From Stenotrophomonas maltophilia (GTDB lineage Bacteria; Pseudomonadota; Gammaproteobacteria; Xanthomonadales; Xanthomonadaceae): DNA of 64,000 nucleotides. A program made the translations under genes and the position numbers. Under the pieces are notes generated by a model. The model did no database searches. It was not told the DNA's origin and worked only from the letters and a program-made list of their open reading frames with translations. Positions 1-9,043 of the stretch are shown here, in pieces (the stretch's first letter is position 1; each line of letters begins with the position of its first letter). The stretch is taken from the NCBI RefSeq assembly GCF_002205165.1, contig NZ_NIVS01000043.1, positions 100,741-164,740 on the forward strand. The letters run 5' to 3'.

Positions 1-643
1 GCCACATGAAATCGTTCCACGCGGCCATGAAGGTGAAGATCGACAGCGTCACCAGCACCGGCTTGAGCATCGGCAGCACGATCTGGAAGAAGATCCGCAG
101 CTCCCCTGCCCCGTCGATCCGGGCCGCTTCGAGCAGCTCATCCGGGATCGAACGGGCGTACTGGCGGACCAGGAAGATGCCGAACACGGTGGCCAGCGCC
201 GGCACGATCACACCGCCGAAGTTGTTGACCAGGCCCAGCTGCTTCATCAGCAGGAACAGCGGCAGCATCGCCACCTGTGCCGGGATCACCAGCGCGGCCA
301 GCAGCAGCTGGAAGATGCGCTCGCGGCCGGCGAAGCGCAGCTTGGCGAAGGCATAGCCGGCCATGGTGTTGAGCAGCAGCGAGCCGAAGGTGATCGCCAG
401 CGACACCATCAGGCTGTTGACGAAGTTGTTGGCCATGCCGGTACGCGCGAACAGCTCATGGTAGTTCGCGGTCGTCAACGACGAGGGCAGCAGCGGCGGC
501 GGGAAATGCGCCGCCTCGCCGGTCGGCATGAACGACACCGACAGCATCCACAACAGCGGCGCCAGGCTCAGCGCGGCCAGCACCAGCAGGCCACCATTGA
601 CCCACCAGGCATGCCAGCGCGATTGACCGATTTCACGACTCAT
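1..643 (-). CDS. Carbohydrate ABC transporter permease, MalG/UgpE type (3' end cut by window)
   Basis: Second inner-membrane permease of a sugar ABC importer. The visible 214 codons begin MSREIGQSRWHAWW, then a hydrophobic segment and several further membrane spans. The EAA loop, which docks the ATPase, is recognisable as ELLEAARIDGAGELRIF, followed by PMLKPVLVTLSIF. Its ATG overlaps the stop codon of the upstream permease gene by four bases (ATGA, 640-643), so translation is coupled. The gene runs off the left edge; no ATPase gene is visible, and Xanthomonad CUT1 systems often use a distant shared MsiK-like ATPase. Family assignment is firm; the substrate is inferred only from neighbours. 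Confidence 0.9.
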   Translation of the reverse strand, partial: MSREIGQSRWHAWWVNGGLLVLAALSLAPLLWMLSVSFMPTGEAAHFPPPLLPSSLTTANYHELFARTGMANNFVNSLMVSLAITFGSLLLNTMAGYAFAKLRFAGRERIFQLLLAALVIPAQVAMLPLFLLMKQLGLVNNFGGVIVPALATVFGIFLVRQYARSIPDELLEAARIDGAGELRIFFQIVLPMLKPVLVTLSIFTFMAAWNDFMW

Positions 644-1521
644 ACCAACTGCCTCTTGCGGCCGAAACGCAGCATGATGCTGGTCACGCCCAGGATGATC
701 AGGAACAGCAGGAACGCCACCGCGGAGGCGCGACCCAGGTTCCACCACTTGAAGCCTTCTTCAAACATGAAGTACAGCACGCTCACGGTGCTCTGCAGTG
801 GGTCGCCACGCGTCATCACGTAGGGCTCGGCGAACAGCTGGAAATAGCCGGAGACGGTGATCACGCCGACCACCAGCAGCACCGGGCCGAGCATCGGCAG
901 GGTGATATGCAGGAACTGCTTCCAGCGCGAGGCACCGTCGATGCGGGCCGCCTCGTACAGGTCATGCGGGATCGCCTGCAGGCCGGCCAGGAAGATCACC
1001 ATGTTGTAGCCGAAGTTCTTCCACACCGCGAACAGCATGATGGTCGGCATCGCCCAGTTCGGGTCGCCCAGCCAGTCGATCGGGCTGATGCCCAGATGGC
1101 CCAGGCCATAGTTCACCAGGCCGTAGCTGGTGTGGAACAGGTAACGCCAGATCACCGCCACCGCCACCAGGGTGGTCACCACCGGGGCGAACAGCGCGGT
1201 GCGGAACAGCGCCTTGAAGCGCGCAGCCGGGGCGTTGAGGAGGATCGCCGCGCCCAGCGATACCGCGATTGACATCGGCACGCCGACGATCACGAAGTAG
1301 GTGGTATTCCACAGCGACTTCCAGAACATCGGGGTCTGCAGCAGATCGATGTAGTTGCCCAGGCCGACGAAGCGCAGGTTCTCGCCATCGGCCAGTGCGT
1401 ACAGATCGAAATCGGTGATACTCAGGGCCAGCGCCGAGAATACCGGCAGGCCGAAGAACACGGCGATGACCAGGATGGCCGGGCCGGCGAACATCCAGCC
1501 GGCAAGCGAACGCTGTTTCAT
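640..1521 (-). CDS. Carbohydrate ABC transporter permease, MalF/UgpA type
   Basis: First permease of the CUT1-type sugar importer, 293 residues, the usual length for UgpA-like proteins. It starts with a membrane segment (GWMFAGPAILVIAVFFGLPV) and has about six spans; the EAA loop is seen as DLYEAARIDGASRWKQF with PMLGPVLLVV after it. The start overlaps the stop of the binding-protein gene (ATGA at 1518-1521) and its own stop overlaps the next permease. This gives a tight hydrolase, binding protein, permease, permease order. Sugar specificity cannot be read from the sequence. Confidence 0.93.
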   Translation of the reverse strand: MKQRSLAGWMFAGPAILVIAVFFGLPVFSALALSITDFDLYALADGENLRFVGLGNYIDLLQTPMFWKSLWNTTYFVIVGVPMSIAVSLGAAILLNAPAARFKALFRTALFAPVVTTLVAVAVIWRYLFHTSYGLVNYGLGHLGISPIDWLGDPNWAMPTIMLFAVWKNFGYNMVIFLAGLQAIPHDLYEAARIDGASRWKQFLHITLPMLGPVLLVVGVITVSGYFQLFAEPYVMTRGDPLQSTVSVLYFMFEEGFKWWNLGRASAVAFLLFLIILGVTSIMLRFGRKRQLV

Positions 1522-2864
1522 GGTGCCGCCTCCGTGGCGACAGCGCTGGAGTGCTGCTTGTCGCTCACCCCCGACGCGTCCTGCCGGTGCTGCTCATGCA
1601 TCCAGCGGCGTTTGGCGAGGACCTTGTCCACGCGCTTGTCCAGTTCTTTCACTGCTACGTCCTGATCCATGCCACCACGCACCACCTGTTCGGTGATGAT
1701 CCGCATTTCCTGCACGATACGCTCCCACTCCAGCACCTTCGGCGTGGGCTTGACCCGCTCGAGCTGGTCGCGGAACGGCTGCGCCAACGGATCGTTGGCC
1801 AGCGAGGGGTAGTCCCAGGTGCTGCGCCGGGGCGGCAGGTCACCGATGATCGAATGGAAGCGCTCCTGGATTGCCGGGCGCGACAGGAACTCGATCAGCT
1901 TCCACGAGGCTTCTTTCTGCTGCGAGGAGCGGAAGATCACCAGGCTGGTGCCGCCGGCGATGCCCGCACCCGGGCCATCCGGACCCGGCAGCGCGGCCGT
2001 GCCCCACTGCCCTTCCAGCGCCTTGGGCTGCAGCTTCTTGAATTCGCGGATGTTCCAGGGGCCGGACACGTAGAACACGTTGAAGCCCCGGAAGAACTCA
2101 TCCCAGACGTTGGAGATCTGCGTCTCGGACATGCGCGGGGCCCAGCCCTGCGCAAACATGTTTTCGTAGAAGCCCAGCGTCCTGCGGAAGCCGGGGCTGC
2201 TGAAATTGCCGCGGGTGTCTTCATCGCGCAGCAGCGGATCCGGCTGCTGCAGGGCGAAGGACAGCTGCTGCTCGAACTCGTTGATCGGCATCAACACTGC
2301 ATAGCGGTTCGCGCCCTGCATCTTCTTGATCGCCGCCATCATCGCGTTCCACTCGTCCCAGGTGCGGGGCGGATGGTCATAACCGGCCTTGGCCAGCATG
2401 TCCTTGCGGTAATACAGCAGGCGCGTATCGACGTACCACGGCACGCCGACCAGTTCGTCATGGATGACGTTGGTGTCCCAGATGCCCTGGAAGTAATCGG
2501 CCGGGTCCACCACCTTGGACTGCGCCACGTAGGGCTGCAGTGGGGTCAGGGTATTGAGCTCGGCAAATTCGGGAATCCAGGTATTGCCCAGCTGGCATAC
2601 ATCCGGCAGGCCGTCGGCCGCGAACGCGGTCAACAGCTTTTCATGCGCGGCCGTCCACGGGATGTTCTGCACATCCACATGGATGCCCGGGTTTTCCGCC
2701 TCGAATTCACGGATCAGGCCGGTGACCACTTCGGCCTCGCGGCCCATCGCCCAGAAACGCACGGTCACGCCTTCCGGTTCTTTCCGGCAGGCACTCAACA
2801 ACAGGCTGCCGACCAGCAGCAGCAACAGACTCAACCCCAGCTTCGGGCGCGACGACGATGGCAC
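1518..2864 (-). CDS. Extracellular sugar-binding lipoprotein of the ABC importer
   Basis: Solute-binding protein of family 1 (MalE/UgpB-like), 448 residues. The signal ends in a lipobox, LLSAC, with the lipidated Cys at residue 26, so it should be membrane-anchored and periplasmic. The mature part opens with the typical beta strand VTVRFWAMGREAEV and contains VPWYVDTRLLYYRKDML, a common family signature. The start is GTG at 2864, chosen because GGGGAAG lies just upstream, inside the last codons of the hydrolase gene three bases away. It would capture oligosaccharide released by that hydrolase and pass it to the two downstream permeases. Substrate is inferred, not shown. Confidence 0.92.
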   Translation of the reverse strand: MPSSSRPKLGLSLLLLLVGSLLLSACRKEPEGVTVRFWAMGREAEVVTGLIREFEAENPGIHVDVQNIPWTAAHEKLLTAFAADGLPDVCQLGNTWIPEFAELNTLTPLQPYVAQSKVVDPADYFQGIWDTNVIHDELVGVPWYVDTRLLYYRKDMLAKAGYDHPPRTWDEWNAMMAAIKKMQGANRYAVLMPINEFEQQLSFALQQPDPLLRDEDTRGNFSSPGFRRTLGFYENMFAQGWAPRMSETQISNVWDEFFRGFNVFYVSGPWNIREFKKLQPKALEGQWGTAALPGPDGPGAGIAGGTSLVIFRSSQQKEASWKLIEFLSRPAIQERFHSIIGDLPPRRSTWDYPSLANDPLAQPFRDQLERVKPTPKVLEWERIVQEMRIITEQVVRGGMDQDVAVKELDKRVDKVLAKRRWMHEQHRQDASGVSDKQHSSAVATEAAP

Positions 2865-2867
2865 TGC

Positions 2868-4481
2868 TTACTTCCCCTGCTGCTGGTTGCGGTTCGAATT
2901 GGAATTGTTCTTCTGTTCCTGGGCGGCCGCCGCGCGCGATTCGGCGATGCCGACCGAACGGGCCGACGCCGCCTTCTCATCTTTCTGCAGTTCCATCGGC
3001 TGGTCCTCGCCTTCCGGCGTCAACCAGCCACCGCTGAAGCCGGCGCGCTCCAGACCCTTGCGGATATGCGCGTTCTTCTTCATCACGTCCCAGACGAAAT
3101 CGTTCCGGTAGTTGGCGATCATGGTCAGGATCGGGCCTTGGTCGATGCCGATGTAATCGCTGGCCACCCAGCCGCGATCGGGCACCAGGCGACCGGTCTT
3201 GATCGGGATGTCGTAGTTGAAGCTCGGGTTGAACGAATCCAGGAAGCCGTAGCTGGAGTAGATGTAATCGCCGTAGCGCTTGTGCATCTCCACCGCGGCC
3301 GGAATCACCTCTTCCGGCGCGAACACGATCGAGGAAATGGCGGCGGTCGGCGCGATCGTGCCGTCATCGAAATTCTCGCGCAGGCCAGCGCCGCGCGAAG
3401 AGTAATGGCGGAACTGGCGCTGCTCGCCACGGTATTCCTGGGTGGTGTTCTGCGGCCCGTCGCTGGCGGTCAGGCCCCACACGTTCTGGCCGTAATCCTT
3501 CCAGTTCATCGGGTTGGCGATCGCGTACTCGCGCTGCGCCAGCGCGGCCGAACGGCTGTTGAGGAAGTAGGTGCTGCCCCGCTCGCGCATGTAGGCATCC
3601 TGGATGTCGCGGAAGTCCACCCACACATGCGTGTACTGGTGGCCGAACAGCGGGCCGAAGGACAGGTATTCCTGGCCCTGGTAGACACCCCAGTCGTTGT
3701 CGTAGGTGCGCGTCCAGACCGTCCAGGCGTCCGGGCTGACCGGGTGGGTCGGCGAGCCGAGCGCGAGGATGTAGACCATCATCGCCTCGTTGTAGCCCAT
3801 CCAGTCGTGGTCGATGAAGCCGCTCTCCGGGAACCAGCCCATCGAGATCAGCGGTGCGCGCTGCTGCAGCCAGGGCCAGTCCACGCGCTTGTAGAGCGTA
3901 TCGGCGATCTCGCGGATCTCTTTCTCGCGCGCATCGTCACCGTCGTAATAGGACTGCGCGAACAGCACGCCCATCATCAGCAGCGCGGTATCCACGCTGG
4001 AAAGCTCCACCCAGCTGTCGTAGCGGCGGCCTTCCTGCATGTCCAGGAAGTGGTAATAGAAGCCCTTGTACCCCGCCTTGCCGGTGCGCTGCGGGCCCAT
4101 CGGCAGATCGCGGAAATACTTCAGCGTCAGCAGGGTGCGGTCGATCGCCTGGGTGCGGCTGACCCAGCCGTTCTCGATGCCGATCGGATAGGCGGTCAGC
4201 GCATAGCCCACCGCGGCGATGCTGGCGAACGGGCGCGACGGGTACCGGTCCGGGCTGAGCCCGTTGACCTCGTTGGTGGTATCCCAGAAGAACTGGAAGG
4301 TGCGGCGCTCGATATCGTCGAACAGCGGCGGCAGCTCCGGCTTCATCGGCCGCGGCGGCACATCGGCCTCGACCAGGATCACGGGCGGCTTGGGCTTGGC
4401 CGGCTCCTGCTGGGCCTGCGGCTGACAGGCAGCGGCGGCGACACTGATCGCCGCGGCGGTCAACAGGTGGCGTGCCTGCAT
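2868..4481 (-). CDS. GH144-like/putative glucoamylase (PF10091) lipoprotein hydrolase
   Basis: 537-residue predicted lipoprotein; the signal MQARHLLTAAAISVAAAAC ends in a lipobox with Cys19. The body matches the 'putative glucoamylase' family (PF10091), which includes GH144 endo-beta-1,2-glucanases. Recognisable blocks are RRTFQFFWDTTNEVNGLSPD, the aromatic region WGLTASDGPQ, and ASDYIGIDQGPILTMIANYR near the C-terminus. The tail of about 40 residues is Ala/Asn/Gln-rich and low complexity. ATG at 4481 is preceded by AGGAGTT; a long upstream extension of the frame is spurious. It lies first in the unit with the binding protein and permeases, behind a LacI-type operator. Activity on beta-1,2-glucan is the best guess; other glucans are possible. 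Confidence 0.82.
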   Translation of the reverse strand: MQARHLLTAAAISVAAAACQPQAQQEPAKPKPPVILVEADVPPRPMKPELPPLFDDIERRTFQFFWDTTNEVNGLSPDRYPSRPFASIAAVGYALTAYPIGIENGWVSRTQAIDRTLLTLKYFRDLPMGPQRTGKAGYKGFYYHFLDMQEGRRYDSWVELSSVDTALLMMGVLFAQSYYDGDDAREKEIREIADTLYKRVDWPWLQQRAPLISMGWFPESGFIDHDWMGYNEAMMVYILALGSPTHPVSPDAWTVWTRTYDNDWGVYQGQEYLSFGPLFGHQYTHVWVDFRDIQDAYMRERGSTYFLNSRSAALAQREYAIANPMNWKDYGQNVWGLTASDGPQNTTQEYRGEQRQFRHYSSRGAGLRENFDDGTIAPTAAISSIVFAPEEVIPAAVEMHKRYGDYIYSSYGFLDSFNPSFNYDIPIKTGRLVPDRGWVASDYIGIDQGPILTMIANYRNDFVWDVMKKNAHIRKGLERAGFSGGWLTPEGEDQPMELQKDEKAASARSVGIAESRAAAAQEQKNNSNSNRNQQQGK

Positions 4482-4534
4482 GGGCCAACTCCTTCTACGG
4501 TGTTCGTGACTGGGAAGCATAACGTCCAATGACC

Positions 4535-4548
4535 TGAAATCGTTTACA
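4535..4548. promoter_or_regulatory. LacI-family operator upstream of the hydrolase-transporter unit
   Basis: TGAAATCGTTTACA fits the LacI/GalR consensus TGNAANCGNTTNCA at every fixed position. It lies 54 bases before the hydrolase ATG, where a repressor would block transcription. A second perfect copy precedes the lacI-type gene. Binding is inferred. Confidence 0.72.
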
Positions 4549-4676
4549 GAACGCCACTTTAAAAAACCACGCGTGCGTGGTCCGGCCAAGCGGGTCATTG
4601 CCCAGGCCGCTGCCACCCTCCGTGGCACCGGCCTGGACAATGGACTGGCCCGAAGGCCAGCCATTGCCATGAAACC

Positions 4677-4698
4677 GGCCCCGTCCGAGGACGGGGCC
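4677..4698 (-). terminator. Hairpin after the TonB receptor gene
   Basis: GGCCCCGTCC and its reverse complement GGACGGGGCC flank a two-base centre, ten bases past the receptor stop codon. The T-run after it on the minus strand is weak (GGTTTC). A smaller hairpin, CTGGCC-CGAA-GGCCAG, follows at 4645-4660. Confidence 0.6.
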
Positions 4699-4707
4699 GT
4701 TGTTGCA

Positions 4708-7700
4708 TCAGAAGCGGAAGCCGACTTCTGCCTTGACCTGACGCGGCGTACCGATGATGTCGCCGGTCTCGTTGTAGCTGGCCTGCAGCTTGCCGTTGGT
4801 CTTGACGTAGTTGTAGGTGGAGAAGTTATCGAAGTTGAACACGTTGATGATGTCGATACGAGCGTACAGCTCGGTCTCGCCCGGCATCTTGAACGTCTTC
4901 GTCGCCTGCAGATCGACCGAACGGTAGCCGAAGATCTTGCCACCCAGCAGGAACTTGCCATTGGCATTGGGCACGGCCGCCTGCGGCGTCGGCAGGTTGT
5001 AGCCACTGGCCTGCGGCACCGGGTACCAGTCGTTGACGGCGGTCGGGGTAGCCAGGGTGACCTTGCCACCGAAGGTGATGCCCCAGAAGCCTGCGTACGA
5101 ACCGGTGACCACCAGGCGGTGGCGCGGCGCGCCGTTGGAGCGGATGGTCGGATAATCTTCGATCAGGCCGCGGTCGAACGCGTACTTCTCGTTGATGTCA
5201 CGGTTGTGGCGCGCGGTGGTCCAGGTGTAGGCCACCGAGGTGCCCCAGCCGCTTTCCTGGGTGAACGGCTTCTGCGCCGACAGCAGGACCTGGGTCGCAC
5301 GGGTCTTGATGCCCTGCTGGCCGATGATCAGGCTGCCGAAGCCCGGGACGTTGCAGCTCCAGGCCTGGCCCAGGCCCGGCTCGGTGCCGCCGCACAGGCG
5401 CGGGTCATCGAAGAACTGGCCGGTCGGGTAACGGTTGCCCAAGGTGAAGGCGAAGCCGTCGTAGCTCAGGGTGCGGGAAATGGTGGCATCGGTCAGCCAC
5501 TCACCGACCTGGTTGCTCATGCCGAAGCTGAACTGATCCGAGTACGGCACCTTGAGGTTGTTGTTCAGCAGATCCACTTCCAGACCGGCATTGCTGGTCG
5601 AACCGACAAGCGCCTGCAGATTGCCGATGCCGTTGAGCAGGTTCGGGTTCCAGTCATAGCAGGCGGCCTGGCCGTCAATGCAGGTGCCGGTGGCCGGGTT
5701 GCGGAAGTAGATGGTCGGCTGCGGCAGGGCCAGCTTGGTGGTTTCCAGCTGCAGGTTGTCGAACAGGTCACGGTCGTACGAACGACCGGCACCGCCGTGG
5801 AACACGTGCTGCTCGTCAGCGTTGATGTCATACGAGAAGCCCAGGCGCGGCTGCCAGGCATCCTTGAACGCCTTGCGGTTGTGGCCATTGCTGATGTAGT
5901 CGCCGATGTTCAGGCCACCCAGCGCCAGCGAATCGGCGTAGGTCTGGCCGGCGGCGGCGCGCGGATCCTGCGAGTAGATCGCGTCGACCACCTGCTGCGG
6001 GGTCACGAAGTCCAGGTAGGACGGGGTCTTCTCGTAGTCCCAGCGCAGGCCGAGGTTGAGCTGCAGGTGATCGTTGACTTGCCAGTCGTCCTGGATGAAC
6101 AGGCCGATCTGCTTGGACTTGGAACGCACTTCGCCGGACACGCCCGACACGCCGGTGACCGGCTTGACGAACTGCGCCTTGTACGGAATGGAATCCGGGA
6201 AGTCGGCATCGCCCAGGGTGTAGGTGAAGGTCGGGTTGATCTGCGCCGCATCGGATGCGTACAGGTCGATCTGCTTGTACTTGGCCCCCATCTTGATGGT
6301 GTGATCGCCGGCCCACTGGATGCCATCCAGGGTCAGGTTGTCTTCGATCGACCAGCCCTTCTGGCCCTTCACCTGCGAATCCAGTGCCGATGCGCCACCG
6401 ATCTTCACCACGGTGCGGTCTTCGGTGCCGTCCGGTGCGGTGTAGGTGATGCCGTTGGCCAGGGTCAGCGGGGTCGGGTTGTTGAACGAATCTTCATGGG
6501 TGACCATCAATTCGTTGTAGTAACGCTCGCCGCTGTGGTTCCAGCGCAGGGCGTAACGGCGGTCGGTGTTGACCACTTCACGACCGGCTTCCGGCGAGGT
6601 CTGGCCACTGAACTGCGACTGGGTTTCGTCGCGGTCCTGGAAGGTCAACTCGATGCGATCGTTGTCGGTCGGCTCGAAGTCGATCTTGCCGAAGATCAGA
6701 TCCTGCTGGAACGGCTGGCTGGCCGGGCCCAGGCCGGCGGCGCCTTCCGGCGGCAGCAGGGCGGCAGCACGGGTGACCGCGCCGTCCGGCGCGATGGTGA
6801 CCGGCAGGTCGAAGCGCTTGGCCTCATAGGTCACGAAGAAGTGCGCCTTGTCCTGGATGATCGGGCCACCCAGGGCGAAGCCGTATTCCTTCTCGGCCGA
6901 GACCATCTTGTCCTTGCCGCCCTGGCGTTCGGCCGGGGTCTTGGCGCGCATGTCTTCGTTGGTGTAACGGTAGAAGGTTTCCCCCTTGAACTCGTTGGTA
7001 CCGGACTTGGTGGCCGCGGTCACGGCCGCGCTCGACACCTGGCCGTACTCGGCCTTGTAGTTGCCGCTGATGACCTTGTATTCGCCGATCGCCAGCTGCG
7101 GGAACGGGTTGCCGGCGCTGCCGGACTGGCCGGCGACGCCGCCGCCCTTGACGTAGCTCTTCTGGCCCACGCCGTCGATGTAGACGTTGGTGCCATCGGA
7201 GTTGGTCGCACCGCCGCGCAGGGAAGTGTTGCCCTTGGCATCACGGGTAAAGATCATGCCCGGCACCGCGTCGGCGAACTCCAGGAAGTTGCGCGACACC
7301 TGCGGGGTGGTCTGGATCTGCTGCAGGCTGACGGTCTTGCCCACTTCGGAGGTACGCACTTCCTGCAGCAGGGTCGGTGCAATGACGTTGACCGTGTCCA
7401 GGTTGGTGGCGTTGGCGGTGCTGCCGTTGGCCGGCGCGCCGCTGAAGTTCAGGGTCGCGGTGGAGGCCACGGTGACCGTCACCTTCTGGGTCTGGCCATT
7501 GGCCACGACGTTGTAGGTGCCCGGGTCCAGGCCCATCAGCGAGTAGCTGCCATCGGCACGGGTGGTGGCGCGGCGCACGGAGCCACTGGCCAGGTTGGTG
7601 GCGGTGACTTCGGTGCCGGCCTCGGCCTGGGCGACCTGGCCGCGCAGCGACGAGGTGGCCGACTGCGCCATCACGCTCGGGGCGGCGCCCAGCATCAGGC

Positions 7701-7767
7701 AGGTCACCAGCGCGCTGGTCAACAGACTGCGTGCGGGCGCGCGGTTGCGGTGATTGGAATACGTCAT
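4708..7767 (-). CDS. TonB-dependent receptor with carboxypeptidase-regulatory-like N-terminal domain (Oar-like)
   Basis: Outer-membrane active transporter, 1019 residues. After a signal peptide ending ...SVMAQ comes a carboxypeptidase D regulatory-like fold (about residues 40-110, with SLRGQVAQAEAGTEV and GSYSLMGLDPGTYNV). Next is the plug domain (EVGKTVSLQQIQTTPQVSRN; SLRGGATNSDGTNVYIDGVG) and a long barrel ending in aromatic EVGFRF, the usual BamA recognition end. ATG at 7767 follows GGAGAG. It sits between the LacI-type regulator and the hydrolase unit, so it probably imports the oligo- or polysaccharide that those genes process. The ligand is unknown. Confidence 0.93.
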   Translation of the reverse strand: MTYSNHRNRAPARSLLTSALVTCLMLGAAPSVMAQSATSSLRGQVAQAEAGTEVTATNLASGSVRRATTRADGSYSLMGLDPGTYNVVANGQTQKVTVTVASTATLNFSGAPANGSTANATNLDTVNVIAPTLLQEVRTSEVGKTVSLQQIQTTPQVSRNFLEFADAVPGMIFTRDAKGNTSLRGGATNSDGTNVYIDGVGQKSYVKGGGVAGQSGSAGNPFPQLAIGEYKVISGNYKAEYGQVSSAAVTAATKSGTNEFKGETFYRYTNEDMRAKTPAERQGGKDKMVSAEKEYGFALGGPIIQDKAHFFVTYEAKRFDLPVTIAPDGAVTRAAALLPPEGAAGLGPASQPFQQDLIFGKIDFEPTDNDRIELTFQDRDETQSQFSGQTSPEAGREVVNTDRRYALRWNHSGERYYNELMVTHEDSFNNPTPLTLANGITYTAPDGTEDRTVVKIGGASALDSQVKGQKGWSIEDNLTLDGIQWAGDHTIKMGAKYKQIDLYASDAAQINPTFTYTLGDADFPDSIPYKAQFVKPVTGVSGVSGEVRSKSKQIGLFIQDDWQVNDHLQLNLGLRWDYEKTPSYLDFVTPQQVVDAIYSQDPRAAAGQTYADSLALGGLNIGDYISNGHNRKAFKDAWQPRLGFSYDINADEQHVFHGGAGRSYDRDLFDNLQLETTKLALPQPTIYFRNPATGTCIDGQAACYDWNPNLLNGIGNLQALVGSTSNAGLEVDLLNNNLKVPYSDQFSFGMSNQVGEWLTDATISRTLSYDGFAFTLGNRYPTGQFFDDPRLCGGTEPGLGQAWSCNVPGFGSLIIGQQGIKTRATQVLLSAQKPFTQESGWGTSVAYTWTTARHNRDINEKYAFDRGLIEDYPTIRSNGAPRHRLVVTGSYAGFWGITFGGKVTLATPTAVNDWYPVPQASGYNLPTPQAAVPNANGKFLLGGKIFGYRSVDLQATKTFKMPGETELYARIDIINVFNFDNFSTYNYVKTNGKLQASYNETGDIIGTPRQVKAEVGFRF

Positions 7768-7857
7768 GTAACTCTCCGGGTGGTGGTGGCCGTCTTTGCG
7801 GCCCCTGTCGTTTTATGTGGTGCGTTGTTTTGGGGCGTCACGACCAACGGGCGTGAC

Positions 7858-8880
7858 CTATTGCTCGGTTCTGGCTCTGCTCGAATCACGCACGATCAGG
7901 GTCGGCACGAGCGTCTGCTTGTCGCCGGCCCCTTCTGTGTTGTTGCCATCCATCAACTGCAACAGGCGCGTCGCGGCCTTATCGCCGAGGTCGGCGATAC
8001 TCACCTGCATCGTTGTCAACGATGGGTGAACGAAACGTGCCAGCGGAATGTCATCGAAACCCGCCAAGGCGACATCAGCCGGCACCCGGACACCTGCCTG
8101 CGCGAACGCATACAGACACCCCAGCGCCATCATGTCGTTGGCGGCGAACACCGCATCGGGCAGCGTGCCGGCTGCCAGCAACTCCTGTCCGGCGCGATGG
8201 CCGGAAGCTTCGTCAAAGTCACCGGGCAACTCGATCCCTTCGGCAGCCTCGCCGAAGGCCGCCAGCGCATCGCGGAAACCGCGCAGGCGCTCACGGGAGT
8301 CGTAGTTGAGATCCGGACCGGAAATGAAGGCGATGCGCCGGTGCCCGACGTCCAGCAGGTGACGGGTCATGGCCATCGCGCCGGCATGGTCATCGATGCT
8401 CAGCACCGGATGATCCTGCTCGGGCAGATACGTGTTGATCAGCACCGTCGGCAGCGACTGCGGCAGGTTGTCGGTGAGGAAGCCCGGGCTCTCGGCATAC
8501 GGCGAGAGCACCAGCAACCCATCGACACGACCGCGCATGGCACGCAGGGCCGCGCCCTGCTGCTCCTGGTCGCCGTGGTAACTGGACACCAGCAGATGCT
8601 GGCGACGCTCGCGGGCGACCCCATCGATGCCGCGCATCAGTTCGGAGAAGAATTCGCCATAGAGATCGGGCAACACCACGCCAATGGTGTTGGTCCGCCG
8701 GCTGCTCAGGCTCCGGGCCGCCGCATGCGGGGTGTAGCGCAGTCGCGCTGCCACCTCCAGCACCAGCTTGCGCACGGGCTCGGCAACATTTTCATGGCCA
8801 TTGAGTGCGCGTGAGACCGTGGCAACAGAGACACGGGCCTCACGGGCGACATCTTTGATAGTGATCGCTGCCTTGTTCAC
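7858..8880 (-). CDS. LacI-family transcriptional regulator of the glycan locus
   Basis: 340-residue repressor-type regulator. N-terminal helix-turn-helix ITIKDVAREARVSVATVSRA is the classic LacI DNA-binding unit, followed by the hinge (RSLSSRRTNTIGVVLPDLYG) and a periplasmic-binding-protein-like sugar-sensing domain (FAANDMMALG, VALAGFDDIPLARFVHPSLT). The GTG at 8880 (VNKAAITIKDVA) is preferred over the GTG five codons earlier because GGAGGG lies at correct spacing before it. A perfect operator sits 43 bases upstream, suggesting autoregulation, and another controls the hydrolase unit. The inducer is unknown. Confidence 0.93.
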   Translation of the reverse strand: MNKAAITIKDVAREARVSVATVSRALNGHENVAEPVRKLVLEVAARLRYTPHAAARSLSSRRTNTIGVVLPDLYGEFFSELMRGIDGVARERRQHLLVSSYHGDQEQQGAALRAMRGRVDGLLVLSPYAESPGFLTDNLPQSLPTVLINTYLPEQDHPVLSIDDHAGAMAMTRHLLDVGHRRIAFISGPDLNYDSRERLRGFRDALAAFGEAAEGIELPGDFDEASGHRAGQELLAAGTLPDAVFAANDMMALGCLYAFAQAGVRVPADVALAGFDDIPLARFVHPSLTTMQVSIADLGDKAATRLLQLMDGNNTEGAGDKQTLVPTLIVRDSSRARTEQ

Positions 8881-8923
8881 TTCGCCGCCCTCCACGGCTT
8901 AGAGATCTGGGCTTGGCGCGGAA

Positions 8924-8937
8924 TGTAAGCGTTTTCA
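8924..8937. promoter_or_regulatory. LacI-family operator upstream of the regulator gene
   Basis: TGTAAGCGTTTTCA matches TGNAANCGNTTNCA at all fixed positions. Its place just before the lacI-type gene indicates autoregulation by that gene's product. It shares consensus, not exact sequence, with the copy at 4535-4548. Confidence 0.72.
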
Positions 8938-9043
8938 AACCCGGATGTAAACACTACGTTAGCCTCATGTCGTACGGCGGTAACCAAAAGCTGTCCATAC
9001 CCGCCCCGTCCAGGACTGACCAGGACAAGGCGGGACAAGGGTT

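Noticed and set aside
1551..4532. A 993-codon plus-strand open frame
   Set aside because: Lies opposite the binding-protein and hydrolase genes and has the same artefactual composition.
4573..8814. A 1413-codon plus-strand open frame
   Set aside because: It is antisense to the TonB receptor and LacI genes, and its translation is low-complexity Val/Gly/Arg/Ala with no domain. It is a high-GC artefact of the minus-strand genes, which have clear motifs and ribosome sites.
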